Shown: positions 21,352 through 30,992 of the stretch, piece by piece
Layout of the letters: each line of letters starts with the position of its first letter
Numbering within the stretch: position 1 is the first letter of the stretch
Source of the DNA: VAXT01 sp963774625
GTDB taxonomy: Bacteria > Actinomycetota > Thermoleophilia > Gaiellales > Gaiellaceae
Length of the DNA stretch: 64,000 nt
NCBI GenBank assembly: GCA_963774625.1
Contig: CAVZFQ010000013.1
Span: 1,054,001 to 1,118,000, forward strand
Direction: 5' to 3'
Program-made: the position numbers and the translations under genes
The notes under the pieces: generated by a model
Told to the model about the DNA's origin: nothing
Database searches by the model: none
What the model saw: the letters and a program-made list of their open reading frames with translations, nothing else

Positions 21352-23067
21352 TCAGCGGCAACCCGGGAACTTGAAGGCGCCGATGCGGTTCAGCCAGCCT
21401 GCGGGCGACGAGGCCTGCGAAGCCAGCGTGTAGTACTCGTTGATGTAGTAGAAGGTGCAGTCGTCGCTGGGGTCGACGTTGAGCGACGTGTAGTCGCCCC
21501 AACGAGAGTTGGTCGTCGTCTGGACGCCGCTTCCAGCCTGGAGCACCGCCTCGGCCTGCGGCAGCGTGCCGAGCGGGTCGCTGACCAGTCGCCCCGCGTA
21601 CCGGATGCCGGGGAAGACGTTCGTGGCGTTGACGACGCTGTAGCCGGCGGCCATGTTCCCCTGTTGGTCCATCGCCACGCTGCCCATCCAGCGGTGCACG
21701 CCGTCGACAGGCGCGTACGTGCCCTGCTGGTAGATGAACGGCTCCCGCGGGTTGCGGAGCTCGTACCAGCGGACTCCCGCCACCCCCGGCCGAGCCTCGA
21801 CCGACTGGTTGGTGACGAGTGCCTCGTACGAGCCGAAGTTGCGGTACTGCAACCTCCAGGTCGGCCGCTGCCGGTAGGACAGGATGTCGAGGAACTGATT
21901 CGGGTCGACGATCCCCGGCTGTGGCAGACAGTCCCGGGCGGTCGGCGCGCACGGGAAGATGGAGTCGAACGGCGCGGTCGGCAGTTGCGACTTCAACGTG
22001 AACGTGGAGCGCTCCGGATGCTGGAAGTCCGGCACGAGCTGGAAGACGTTCAACGCGTCGAACGTTGCCCCGTCCGGGGCGTTGTCGTCCTGTGAGCCCA
22101 CGATCAGCTGCGGGCTGACGCCCCGCGTCGGATGCTTGCCGTCGAAGTCCGCCGGCAGCAGGCCGTCTCCGACCAGGTTCGGAGGCCCGGTGAGCTGGAA
22201 CTCGATCACCTCCGTGTCGGGGTCGCCCGCGATCAGCTGCGCGCGATTGAGGGCGTAGATGCCGATCGATTCGGCTCCGTTGCCCTGGTCGGCGAACTCA
22301 CGCGTCGTGATCGTGACCGACCCGTGCTTGCCGCCCTCCGGCCACACGCCGTACTTCGGGTAGTCGGGGAAGCGGTCGTCGGTCGTGAACGCGTAGCGGT
22401 AGTACGCGCCTGTCGGGTCGCCGGTCACCGAGACGGCGACGCAGTTGTAGAACGGGTTCGGCGGGTCCGGCGGGAGCCCACGCGTCGTGAACTGCGTGAG
22501 GATCCAGCGGTCGGCCTGCTCGTCGTAGAGGACGATCGGGTCGCCGCTCGGCTCCGTGCACTCGTCGATCGGGAAGTCCGCCCAGAGCGTGCCCGAGTCA
22601 ACTGGCCCGACCAGCAGAGTGCCGGTCTTCGTGTAGATCGAATAGACCAGGTTGATCATTGCGACGTAGTGGTTGCGCCCGACGTCCCCGTCGGAATCGG
22701 GCGGGTTCACCCGGAACCCGAAAACGTCGAAGTTGTCCTGGTTGCTCGGACCCTCGAACGTGAAGAGCGGCGCCGGCATTGCCGCCGGCCCAGGAGCTCC
22801 CTTCTGGAGCGCGCCGTCGCGGCTGTGCGTGCGGTTGGCGACCGGCCCCGCGCCGAAGTCGGGTCGGACAGCTGCGCCAGTGTCCACGGTGGATGAGAAC
22901 CGATGCATCTCCCGCAGCGGTGCGGACACGTCGAACGCGACTGCCTTGTCGACTTTCGGCCTCAGCGGCCCCACGCCGCCGTTTGCCGCGCTAGCCGGCT
23001 CTGCCGCGAGGGCGGCAGCGGCCAGCGAGGCCGCGAGGAGTGCCCTCGCGATCCCTCGTCTCGTCAT
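21352..23067 (-). CDS. Large secreted protein of unknown function
   Basis: 571 residues from ATG 23067, chosen because GGAGAGAGGAA precedes it and a signal peptide follows (MTRRGIARALLAASLAAAALA). The mature part is rich in aromatic residues and Asp/Asn, with segments such as NPPDSDGDVGRNHYVAMINLVYSIY, GDPIVLYDEQADRWILTQF and RWGDYTSLNVDPSDDCTFYYINEYY (shown in pieces). The pattern of repeated strand blocks with WILTQF and RWMGSVAMDQQGNMAAGYS looks like a sialidase-type or other six-bladed propeller, but I see no catalytic motif that fixes a family. It sits 57 bp after livM and could be the last gene of that transcript. Confidence 0.7.
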   Translation of the reverse strand: MTRRGIARALLAASLAAAALAAEPASAANGGVGPLRPKVDKAVAFDVSAPLREMHRFSSTVDTGAAVRPDFGAGPVANRTHSRDGALQKGAPGPAAMPAPLFTFEGPSNQDNFDVFGFRVNPPDSDGDVGRNHYVAMINLVYSIYTKTGTLLVGPVDSGTLWADFPIDECTEPSGDPIVLYDEQADRWILTQFTTRGLPPDPPNPFYNCVAVSVTGDPTGAYYRYAFTTDDRFPDYPKYGVWPEGGKHGSVTITTREFADQGNGAESIGIYALNRAQLIAGDPDTEVIEFQLTGPPNLVGDGLLPADFDGKHPTRGVSPQLIVGSQDDNAPDGATFDALNVFQLVPDFQHPERSTFTLKSQLPTAPFDSIFPCAPTARDCLPQPGIVDPNQFLDILSYRQRPTWRLQYRNFGSYEALVTNQSVEARPGVAGVRWYELRNPREPFIYQQGTYAPVDGVHRWMGSVAMDQQGNMAAGYSVVNATNVFPGIRYAGRLVSDPLGTLPQAEAVLQAGSGVQTTTNSRWGDYTSLNVDPSDDCTFYYINEYYTLASQASSPAGWLNRIGAFKFPGCR

Positions 23068-23124
23068 TTCCTCTCTCCTCCCTTGCTGACCCCGTTGTGC
23101 AGGGCCCACCCTTCCATATCTCGA

Positions 23125-24123
23125 CTAGCGTCGCAGACGAAATTCGCGACCCCCGGTGAGGCCAGACGGCCGCACGATCAGCACCAGCGCCATGATCGAG
23201 CCGAGGATGATCAGCCGCGTGCCAGAGGGCAGATCGAGGGTCGCGCCGAGCGTGACCCCTTGCTCCGCCTCGGACAGGAACGAGCTCAGCCCGCTCACCG
23301 TGAGCGCGCCGAGCACGGCTCCCCAGAGGCTCGACACGCCGCCGACGACGAGCATGGCGAGCGTGAGGAACGTCAACTCGAGGTAGACCTGCTCGGTCGT
23401 GATCGATCCGAGCTCGTGCACGAGGAGGGCGCCCGCAAACCCCGCCAGCGCGCCGGAGACCGTGAACGCGAGGAGACGCTCCCGGTGCACGCTCACGCCG
23501 ACCCCTCTCGCCGCCGCCGCGTCCTCGCGCGACGCCCGCAGCATCCGGCCGAAACGGCTCCGCTGGTAGGCGAACGCGACGGCAATCGCCACGAGCGCGC
23601 CGACCGTCGCCTGCAGAGCGCGAGTCGTCTCCGGGACGAGCGCCAGCGTCGTCGCGCCGGGGCCGATCTTGGTCCACTCGCGCAGCACGTTGTGTGTGAT
23701 CTCCAGCACGGCGAAGGTCGCGATGCCGGCCGCCAGCCCCGAGAGTCGCATCAGCGGCAGCCCGACGAGCAAGGCGAAGAGTCCGCCGGCGGCAGCCGCG
23801 AGCAGCAGTGACGCGACGTTTCCGATCGTGTGGTCGCGCAGGATCGGGAAGAGCTGCGGCAGCACACCGCTCTTCGAGTCGAGCGGGATCGTCATCACAC
23901 CGGCCGCAAACGCGCCGACGGCCACGAAGCTGATCTGGCCGAACGAGAGCACGCCCGAGTTGCCCATGAACACGTAGAGCGCGACGACGATCGCGACCGA
24001 GACGAGCGCGTCCAGGAAGTAGATCTCGTTCGCGCTGCTGACCAGCGTGGAGCCGATGCCGACCGCGACCACGAGCGCCGCCGGGACGAGCACCTGCGTG
24101 GCCGTGTCGAGCGACCGCCTCAC
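23125..24123 (-). CDS. livM: Branched-chain amino acid ABC permease, LivM type
   Basis: 332 residues and about nine membrane helices. The family signatures are visible: YVFMGNSGVLSFGQISFVAVGAF near residues 50-72 and the cytoplasmic loop RSRFGRMLRASREDAAAARGVGV that contacts the ATPase. It pairs with LivH to form the membrane channel for amino acid, amide or similar substrates. The GTG start overlaps the livH stop (GTGA). Confidence 0.92.
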   Translation of the reverse strand: MRRSLDTATQVLVPAALVVAVGIGSTLVSSANEIYFLDALVSVAIVVALYVFMGNSGVLSFGQISFVAVGAFAAGVMTIPLDSKSGVLPQLFPILRDHTIGNVASLLLAAAAGGLFALLVGLPLMRLSGLAAGIATFAVLEITHNVLREWTKIGPGATTLALVPETTRALQATVGALVAIAVAFAYQRSRFGRMLRASREDAAAARGVGVSVHRERLLAFTVSGALAGFAGALLVHELGSITTEQVYLELTFLTLAMLVVGGVSSLWGAVLGALTVSGLSSFLSEAEQGVTLGATLDLPSGTRLIILGSIMALVLIVRPSGLTGGREFRLRR

Positions 24124-25029
24124 ATCCGCTCCACCGCGGTCTGCCGGCCCCAGGCGAAGAGCCCTCCCGGGCGCAGCAGCAGCACGAGGATCACGAGCGC
24201 GAACACCGCCGAGGGCAGGTAGACGCTCTTGTCGGTCGGCAGGACGCCGTTGATGACGCCCGTCGTGAAGCCGATCGCGAAGCCGCCGAGGGTCGCGGTC
24301 CAGAGCCGGTCGATCCCGCCGACGACCACGCCGACGAGGACGACGATCGTTTCCCGCAGGGCGAAGTCCGGGCCGACAAACGGGTTCTGCACCGTGAGGA
24401 TCACGGCGACGGTCGCGGCGATGAGCCCGGAGAGGAGGACCGCGAATCCGATCACGCGGTCGGCGTTGACTCCCAGGAGGCGCGCCGTGCTGAAGTCCGT
24501 CGCCGCTGCGCGCATGTGCAACCCGATCGTGGTCCGCGTCAGCAGTGCGGCGAGCAGCGCGAGGGCGACCGCGGTGACGATCACCGCCAGGATCGTGATC
24601 TTGCGAACGTCGAGGCTGCCGATCTCGACCGGTTGGTTGAACGACGCGATCGACGTGGCGATCTCACCGATCGTGTCGTCGCGGATGTCGACGAGCAACG
24701 CCGCCGCTTGCAGCACGAAGGCGATCGCGAACGTGGTCACGAGCATGACCGCGGGCGACTCGCCCACGGAGCGGGCGGAAGACGACGCGGTCCATCACCG
24801 TCGACAATGCGACCACGACGACGAAACAGGCGGCGATGCTCGCGGCAACCGGCCAAGAGGCCGTGAAGGCGAGCGTGTAGGCGCCGACCATGATCAGCTG
24901 CCCGTACGCGAAGTTGACGAGCCGGAGCACGCCGAAAACGAGTCCGATGCCCACGGCCATCAAGGCGTAGACCGCGCCGAGGCCGGTCGCGTCGACCAGC
25001 GTCTGGGCGTTGACGGCGGCGACGATCAT
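24120..25029 (-). CDS. livH: Branched-chain amino acid ABC permease, LivH type (one frameshift)
   Basis: The N-terminal part (25029 to about 24770) reads MIVAAVNAQTLVDATGLG, then FGVLRLVNFAYGQLIMVGAY, the LivH hallmark. Just after VMDRVVFRPLR the frame changes near 24768 (one extra G in GGG), and the rest continues as ESPAVMLVTTFAIAF to the stop at 24120, with the ATPase-contact loop RTTIGLHMRAAATDFSTARLLGV. The span is 910 bp, one more than 303 codons. No stop interrupts the restored frame, so I treat this as a sequence error in a working gene. It overlaps both neighbours by 4 bp. Confidence 0.88.
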
Positions 25030-25722
25030 CCGGAGAGGTAGGCCTTCACGAGCTTCTCGGTGTCGTCTGCGTCCGCCGGCCCGAGCGTCGTCCGCAACTC
25101 GCCGTTCGCGAGCACGTAGGTCCGATCGGCGAGCGCGACGGTTCGCTGCGCGCGCTGCTCGACGAGGAGGATCGTCACGCCCTGCTCCCGGATGCGACCG
25201 AGCGTTTCGAAGACCTCGGCGACGAGGGCGGGCGCCAGGCCGAGGGACGGCTCGTCCAGCAGGAGCAGCCGCGGCTTTGCGACCAGCGCGCGGGCGATCG
25301 CGAGCTGCTGCTGCTGCCCGCCGGAGAGGGCGCCTGCCGACCGGCGCCGGAACTCCTGCAGCATCGGGAACAGCTCGTAGGCCTCGGCGAGCGCGCCCCG
25401 GCCGCGGCGGGCCGCCAGGCCGAGCCGCAGGTTCTCCTCGACGGTGAAGTCGGCGTAGATCCGCCGGCCCTCCGGCACGAGTGACACGCCCGCTTGCGCG
25501 ATCCGCTCCGGCGGGCGGCCGGCGATCGATTCCCCTTCGACCCGGATGTGGCCGGCGTGGGTCGGGACGAGGCCCGTGATTGCATGCAGCGTCGTCGACT
25601 TGCCTGCGCCGTTGGGGCCGATCAGCCCGACGATCTCACCCTCGGCGACCCGGAAGCTCACGCCGCGCACGGCGGGCACCGCTCCATAGCGAACCTCGAC
25701 CGAGACGAGCTCGAGGATCGGC

Positions 25723-25730
<8 letters not shown>
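25026..25730 (-). CDS. livF: Branched-chain amino acid ABC ATPase, LivF type
   Basis: 234 residues from ATG 25730 (MAEPILELVSVEVRYG). Walker A GPNGAGKST, the LivF-type VPEGRRIYADFTVEENL block, signature LSGGQQQQLAIARAL, Walker B LLLLDEPSLGLAP and the His-switch replaced by VEQRAQRTVALA (Gln, typical of LivF). It overlaps livG by 8 bp and livH by 4 bp. Confidence 0.93.
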
Positions 25731-26457
<727 letters not shown>

Positions 26458-26492
26458 TCCTCCGGGCCTCTCCCTTGATTCCGAGCTAGGTG

Positions 26493-27686
26493 TCAGATCT
26501 TCGGGACGACCTTGGCCGTTACGTATCCGACGCGGCTTCCCTTGTTGTCCTGGACCTTGATCACGCGGTACTGCCGTCCGAACACACTGTGCAGGTTCCG
26601 CGAGAAGCTGATCCTCCCGCCCGTGGTCGGCACCTTCCTGAACCCCTCCAGCGTGCGCGCGAGGACGGCGCCGTTCGTCGAGCCGTTCGCCCGCTTGATC
26701 GCTTCGACGATCCCGTCGATCGTCCCGATGCCCTGGACGAAGCCGCCGGTGCCGGCCTTGACCTGCTTCCCGAGGCGGTTGATCTTGGGGTTCGGGTCGT
26801 CGCCGAAGACGGAGGCGTAGGTGACGGCGTAGTAGTTCGTCACCTTCGGATTGTTCGTGACCCAGTAGACCCCGTCGCCGGCCCACGAGTTGAGGATCGG
26901 CGTCTGGTTGCCGAGCGTGCGGAAGCCCGAGACGAAGGCGGGGAGCTCACCGAACGCGGTCGACGTCACGTAGACGTCGGCTTTCTTCGCATTGAGCTTC
27001 GTCACGGCGAGCTGCACGTTGTTCGCGCCCGTGGCGTAGCTCTCCCGGGCGACGACCTTCCCACCGAGCTGCGCGTAGCGCTTGTCGAACGCCTGGATGA
27101 CGTTCTTGAAGTAGACGAGCAGCGTGTTCGTCGCCAGCCCCGCCTCCTTCCAGCCGCGCCGGATCGCGTACTCGGCCATCGCCGAGCCCTCGTCCTGCGC
27201 GACGTTGCCGAAGCTGAACGCCAGGCGTCCCTTGACTCGGCCGAAACGCTTCGGCCCCATCTGGTCGGTGCCGATGCAGGTCGAGATCGCGAGCTTGCCG
27301 CGGTTGATCGCCTCCTGGACGACGGGCGTCGCGAAGTCGACGTCGCAGGTCGTGAAGATGATGTGCGCGCCCTTCGCGAGGAGCTGCCGCGCGCACGACT
27401 TCGCGCGGGCCGGGGCGTTGTTCTGCGTGTCGCACGTGTCGAGCCGCAGCTTGCGGCCGTTGACGCCGTTCTTCGCGTTCAACTCGTTGATTCGGATCCT
27501 GGCGGTGGCGAGCGCCGGATTGTCGAAGGGGGCCATCTGGCCCGTCTTGTCGTAGGCCCAGCCGATCACGATGGGCCCTCTGGTCGCGGCCGTAGCACTG
27601 CCGCCCATGCTCGCCGCGAGCGCAGCAACGGCCGCGACTCCGGTGAGAAGCGTCACAGCGACGCCCCACTTGCGCGTGCTTCTCAT
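26493..27686 (-). CDS. ABC transporter substrate-binding protein (Peripla_BP_6, LivJ/K type)
   Basis: 397 residues with signal peptide (about 1-34, ending SATAATRG). The mature protein starts PIVIGWAYDKTGQMAPFDN and shows the type-I periplasmic fold: INELNAKNGVNGRKL, DTCDTQNNAPARA, and a second lobe with TSTAFGELPAFVSGFR. AAGGAGG with ideal spacing precedes the ATG. Family members bind branched-chain amino acids, amides, urea or aromatic acids; the Cys pairs (DTCDTQNN, KSCARQ, TTCDVD, STCIGTD) suggest disulfides and no standard leucine-site motif fixes the ligand. It heads the liv operon, 55 bp after the fusion gene. Confidence 0.9.
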   Translation of the reverse strand: MRSTRKWGVAVTLLTGVAAVAALAASMGGSATAATRGPIVIGWAYDKTGQMAPFDNPALATARIRINELNAKNGVNGRKLRLDTCDTQNNAPARAKSCARQLLAKGAHIIFTTCDVDFATPVVQEAINRGKLAISTCIGTDQMGPKRFGRVKGRLAFSFGNVAQDEGSAMAEYAIRRGWKEAGLATNTLLVYFKNVIQAFDKRYAQLGGKVVARESYATGANNVQLAVTKLNAKKADVYVTSTAFGELPAFVSGFRTLGNQTPILNSWAGDGVYWVTNNPKVTNYYAVTYASVFGDDPNPKINRLGKQVKAGTGGFVQGIGTIDGIVEAIKRANGSTNGAVLARTLEGFRKVPTTGGRISFSRNLHSVFGRQYRVIKVQDNKGSRVGYVTAKVVPKI

Positions 27687-27741
27687 GCCAAGCCTCCTTG
27701 CCCGGTTATGGCGTTATTGAAATCCATATGCCGCGTGCCAG

Positions 27742-30108
27742 TCAATCGGATTTCAGGCGCGCGAGTGCGTCCACCCCGCGGCGCGCCAGCTCACGAGGAT
27801 CCTCGCGCCAGAGCGAGTCGGGCAGCTCGGAGTCGGAGAAGATCTCCAGGTCGTAGAGACCGTCCCAGCGCAAGGCGTCCAGGATCGGCCCGAAGTCGAT
27901 GACGCCGTCGCCGGGGAGGACGCGGTCGTTGGTGTTGCGCGTCGGGTCCCGCCAGTCGGCGATGTGGACGGCGGCGATCCGGTCCCGGTAGCGCTCGATG
28001 TGCTCGAGCGGCTGGTTCCAGAGGTGCCAGGTGTCGTACATGAGGCCGACGTCCGGCGTTCCCGCCTCCTCGAGCAGGCTCGCGGCTTCCTCGAGCGAGG
28101 TCGGGATCGTCCAGAAGTGGGCGAACTCGCTCTGGATCGGCTCGAGGGCGACCCGCAGGCCGGCCCGCTCGCCCTCGTCGGCGATCGCGCGGATCCCGTC
28201 GAGCACCGTCTCGCGGTCGTCGCCGGGGCCGGTCAAGAACATGACGCAGGCGGGATCGAACGGGATCAGCCTGCGGATTCCGGCGCAGATCGCCTCGATG
28301 CGCTCCGCCGGCTCGGCGGGCCCCTCCATCAGCGGGAGGGGCAGGATCGACGGCACCGCCGGTATCGCGGCGGCGGCTTCGAGCGGGCTCGCGCGAAACC
28401 GCTCCAGCGAGTCGTCCTCGAGCTTCATCTCCCAGATCCCGATCCCGTCGGCCCCAGCCGCCCGGTACGCGTCGAGGTCGTCGGCAAACGACTGGGTCAC
28501 GGTCGTGATCTGCGAGATCGAGCGCCTCTCATCGGCGGATAGGCGGCGCAGCAGCGGACGCGCGATCAGCTGCTGCGCGACGAGTGTCCCCGACCCGGCG
28601 CCGAGGCCCGGCCCGGGATGCGTGCTCGCGCCGATGTGCCACAGGCCCTTGACCGCCGTGGCGTGTCCCGGGCTCTGCGGGAAGGGGCGCCAGACGAAGT
28701 TCTGGTCGAGCGCCAGGGAGCCGCTGTAGGGGTCGCCGCGCTCGAGGTTGATGTTCGCGGCCACGAGGTCGGCGGGGGAGAGGACGACGCGCTTGCGGAT
28801 CGCGCCGTCGAGGTTGGTCACGTGCTTCGCGATGCGCGCCTGGATGCGGTCGGCGTAGCGCTCGCGGAGCGTTTCCGTCCAGGTGCCGTCGCCGGCGTCG
28901 AGCTCTCCGGCAGCGTCGCCCTTGACTTGCCACGGCAGCTCCTGGAGCTGGATCCAGAGCAGTCCGGCGCCTTCGGGGGCACGCGACGGGTCCATGGTGA
29001 GCGGCTGGCCGACGACCACCGTCGCCTCGGCGGGAAGGAGTCCCCGGTCGGCCTCGTTGACCGCGCGGGAGACGCCGTCGAGCCCCGGCGTGAGGTGGAC
29101 GATCGCCGTGTCGCCCAGCCGCTCGTCGCCGTCCCAGCGCGGAGGCTCCGAGAGCGCGAAGTGGATCTGCATGTCGGCGCGGCCGAACCGGAAGCGCCGG
29201 CCTCGCCGCGCGATCTCCGCCGGCACCGCAGCGTCGTCGAGCAGCCGTCCATAGAGCTGGGTCGGCGTCACGTTCGCGATCACCGTCTCCGAGGTGATCG
29301 TTTCGCCGTCCGCGAGCCGCACGCCTCGGGTCACGCCACCGTCGACGAGCACCTGCTCGACGTCCCGCCCCGTCTCGACCTCGCCGCCGTGGTCGCGGAT
29401 CAGCCGGACGAGCGCCTCGACGAGCTTCGCTCCGCCTCCGCGCGGGATGGGCATGCCGCCCTCCTGGACGGCCACCGCGATCACCTGCGTCATGTAGCCG
29501 GACGCGGCGGCGTCGGGACCGAGGCCGGTGTGCAGCACCCAGGGGGCGAGGAGGCCGTGCGTGCGCTCGGACTCGAAGGTGTCTGTCAGCCAATCGCGGC
29601 TCGAGATCGCGAGGTCACCCGCGAAAGCAGCCAGCCCGCGCCGCCCGAGCCGACGGTGGGCCTTGAGCCCCAGGGAGAGGCCGGCCCGTGACCAGAGCTC
29701 CGTGCCGAGGATCCCGAAGGCGAGGTCCGCGTTCGGGAAGAACGTCTCCAGCATCTCGCCCCAGGCCGCGCCGTGCTCGGCGACATTCGCCTCCGCGGTG
29801 CGGTGCAGGAACGCGCTGGCCCCGTCCGGGAACGCGGTCGCGGTCGGCAGGTCCGTGTTCAGGTACTCGAGCCCGCGGGCGGCGAGCTCGTCGCCGAGCT
29901 CAGCGTGCGCCGCACCGCCGACCCAGAGCGGGTGCCAGGCACTGAAGACGTCGTGCAGGTAGCCGGGCTCGGTGAGCTCGGCCGTTTGGACCGCGCCGCC
30001 GATGACGTCTTCCCGCTCGAGGACGCGCACCTCCCAGCCGGCGCGCGCGAGCAGCGCCGCGCAGGCCAGCGAGTTGATCCCGCTCCCGACGATGACCGCC
30101 TCATTCAT
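27742..30108 (-). CDS. Fusion of FAD oxidoreductase (phytoene-dehydrogenase-like) and sugar-isomerase-like TIM barrel
   Basis: 788 residues in one uninterrupted frame. Residues 1 to about 525 are a CrtI/COG1233-like FAD amine-oxidase-fold enzyme: dinucleotide motif AVIVGSGINSLACAALLARAG, PRGGGAKLVEALVRLIRDHGG, and C-terminal LWHIGASTHPGPGLGAGSGT. Residues about 530-788 are an AP-endonuclease-2/xylose-isomerase-like barrel opening SISQITTVTQSFADDLDAYR and carrying metal-site residues in LEPIQSEFAHFWT, MYDTWHLWN, VHIADWRD and DLEIFSDS. Both halves are full length. It is divergent from arsR and 55 bp upstream of the liv operon, so its substrate may enter by that transporter. Reaction unknown. 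An artefactual fusion cannot be fully excluded. Confidence 0.85.
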   Translation of the reverse strand: MNEAVIVGSGINSLACAALLARAGWEVRVLEREDVIGGAVQTAELTEPGYLHDVFSAWHPLWVGGAAHAELGDELAARGLEYLNTDLPTATAFPDGASAFLHRTAEANVAEHGAAWGEMLETFFPNADLAFGILGTELWSRAGLSLGLKAHRRLGRRGLAAFAGDLAISSRDWLTDTFESERTHGLLAPWVLHTGLGPDAAASGYMTQVIAVAVQEGGMPIPRGGGAKLVEALVRLIRDHGGEVETGRDVEQVLVDGGVTRGVRLADGETITSETVIANVTPTQLYGRLLDDAAVPAEIARRGRRFRFGRADMQIHFALSEPPRWDGDERLGDTAIVHLTPGLDGVSRAVNEADRGLLPAEATVVVGQPLTMDPSRAPEGAGLLWIQLQELPWQVKGDAAGELDAGDGTWTETLRERYADRIQARIAKHVTNLDGAIRKRVVLSPADLVAANINLERGDPYSGSLALDQNFVWRPFPQSPGHATAVKGLWHIGASTHPGPGLGAGSGTLVAQQLIARPLLRRLSADERRSISQITTVTQSFADDLDAYRAAGADGIGIWEMKLEDDSLERFRASPLEAAAAIPAVPSILPLPLMEGPAEPAERIEAICAGIRRLIPFDPACVMFLTGPGDDRETVLDGIRAIADEGERAGLRVALEPIQSEFAHFWTIPTSLEEAASLLEEAGTPDVGLMYDTWHLWNQPLEHIERYRDRIAAVHIADWRDPTRNTNDRVLPGDGVIDFGPILDALRWDGLYDLEIFSDSELPDSLWREDPRELARRGVDALARLKSD

Positions 30109-30111
30109 AAC

Positions 30112-30147
30112 TTGACAGACATATAACTGTGTGGCAATATGAGAGTC
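30112..30147 (+). promoter_or_regulatory. Sigma-70-like promoter of arsR, predicted leaderless
   Basis: TTGACA (30112-30117), a 17-bp spacer, then CAATAT (30135-30140). A start site seven bases downstream falls on the ATG at 30148, so the mRNA would have no leader; no ribosome-binding site is present before that ATG. The promoter also lies within the 40 bp separating arsR from the divergent fusion gene, so ArsR binding here could control both. Confidence 0.65.
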
Positions 30148-30468
30148 ATGACAGCGACCACGTTCGAGCTCGTCGCCGAGCCCACCCGCAGACGCATCCT
30201 CGATCTTCTACGAGAGCGCGCCCGGCCGGTGGGGGAGCTGGTCAAGCTCCTCGGTCTCAGCCAGCCGGGTGTCTCGAAGCACCTGCGCCTGCTTCGTGAG
30301 GCCGGCCTGGTACGAGTGCGACGGGACGGGCAGCGTCGCTGGTATGAGTTGGAACCGAAGCCTCTGGCCGAGCTCGACGAATGGCTGGAGCCCTACCGGG
30401 AGCTCTGGGAAGACCGGTTGGACCGTCTCGAGCGACACCTCGAAGAAACGCGAAAGGAGAGTTCGTGA
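30148..30468 (+). CDS. ArsR family transcriptional regulator
   Basis: A 106-residue winged-helix repressor: TFELVAEPTRRRILDLLRE, recognition helix LVKLLGLSQPGVSKHLRLL, wing VRVRRDGQRRWYELEP. No paired cysteines of the metal-sensing type, so it belongs to the SRPBCC-linked ArsR group rather than the arsenic sensors. ATG at 30139 is an alternative three codons earlier, but it overlaps the -10 element. The stop overlaps the next start (GTGA), forming an arsR-SRPBCC pair that is common in actinobacteria. Confidence 0.9.
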   Translation: MTATTFELVAEPTRRRILDLLRERARPVGELVKLLGLSQPGVSKHLRLLREAGLVRVRRDGQRRWYELEPKPLAELDEWLEPYRELWEDRLDRLERHLEETRKESS

Positions 30469-30950
30469 ATCAGAGCGATACGCAGCAAACGACCGAGCTT
30501 GTAATCGAGCGGGTCCTCGACGCGCCACTTCAGCGAGTCTGGGAGGCCTGGACGGATCCCGAGCAGATGAAGAAGTGGTGGGGGCCGAAGGACTTCACGG
30601 CTCCCACGGTCGAAATCGACCTGCAGGAAGGCGGGAAGTACCTCAACTGCATGCGCAGCCCGGACGGACAGGACTTCTGGAGCACGGGCGTCTATCGCGA
30701 GATCGTCCCGATGGAGAAGCTCGTCCTGACCGATTCCTTTGCAGACGAAAAGGGCAACGTCGTGCCCGGTGCCCACTACGGGATGCCGGACGTTCCACTG
30801 GAGACCGAGGTCACCGTGACCTTCGAAGACCAGGACGGCAAGACGAAGCTGACCCTGCGCCATGCCGGAATGCCGGTCGGCGAGCACGGCAGCCAGGCCG
30901 AGGCCGGCTGGAACGAGTCCCTCGACAAGCTCGCTGCGAGCCTCGCGTAG
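30465..30950 (+). CDS. SRPBCC (AHSA1/ATPase-activator-like) domain protein
   Basis: 161 residues from GTG 30465, behind a good AAAGGAGAG site. The START-like fold is recognisable: IERVLDAPLQRVWEAWTDPEQMKKWWGPKDFT at the start, GGKYLNCMRSPDGQDFWSTGVYREI in the middle, and a final helix EAGWNESLDKLAASLA. Such proteins bind hydrophobic ligands and commonly travel with ArsR regulators of this type. Translationally coupled to arsR. Confidence 0.9.
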   Translation: MNQSDTQQTTELVIERVLDAPLQRVWEAWTDPEQMKKWWGPKDFTAPTVEIDLQEGGKYLNCMRSPDGQDFWSTGVYREIVPMEKLVLTDSFADEKGNVVPGAHYGMPDVPLETEVTVTFEDQDGKTKLTLRHAGMPVGEHGSQAEAGWNESLDKLAASLA

Positions 30951-30992
30951 GCCCGCGGGAATAGCAACCAACAAGGAGGCGTTGACGACCCT

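Noticed and set aside
26490..27902. A 470-codon plus-strand ORF
   Set aside because: It is antisense to the substrate-binding protein, has Arg/Glu/Asp-rich low-information composition and no recognisable domain.
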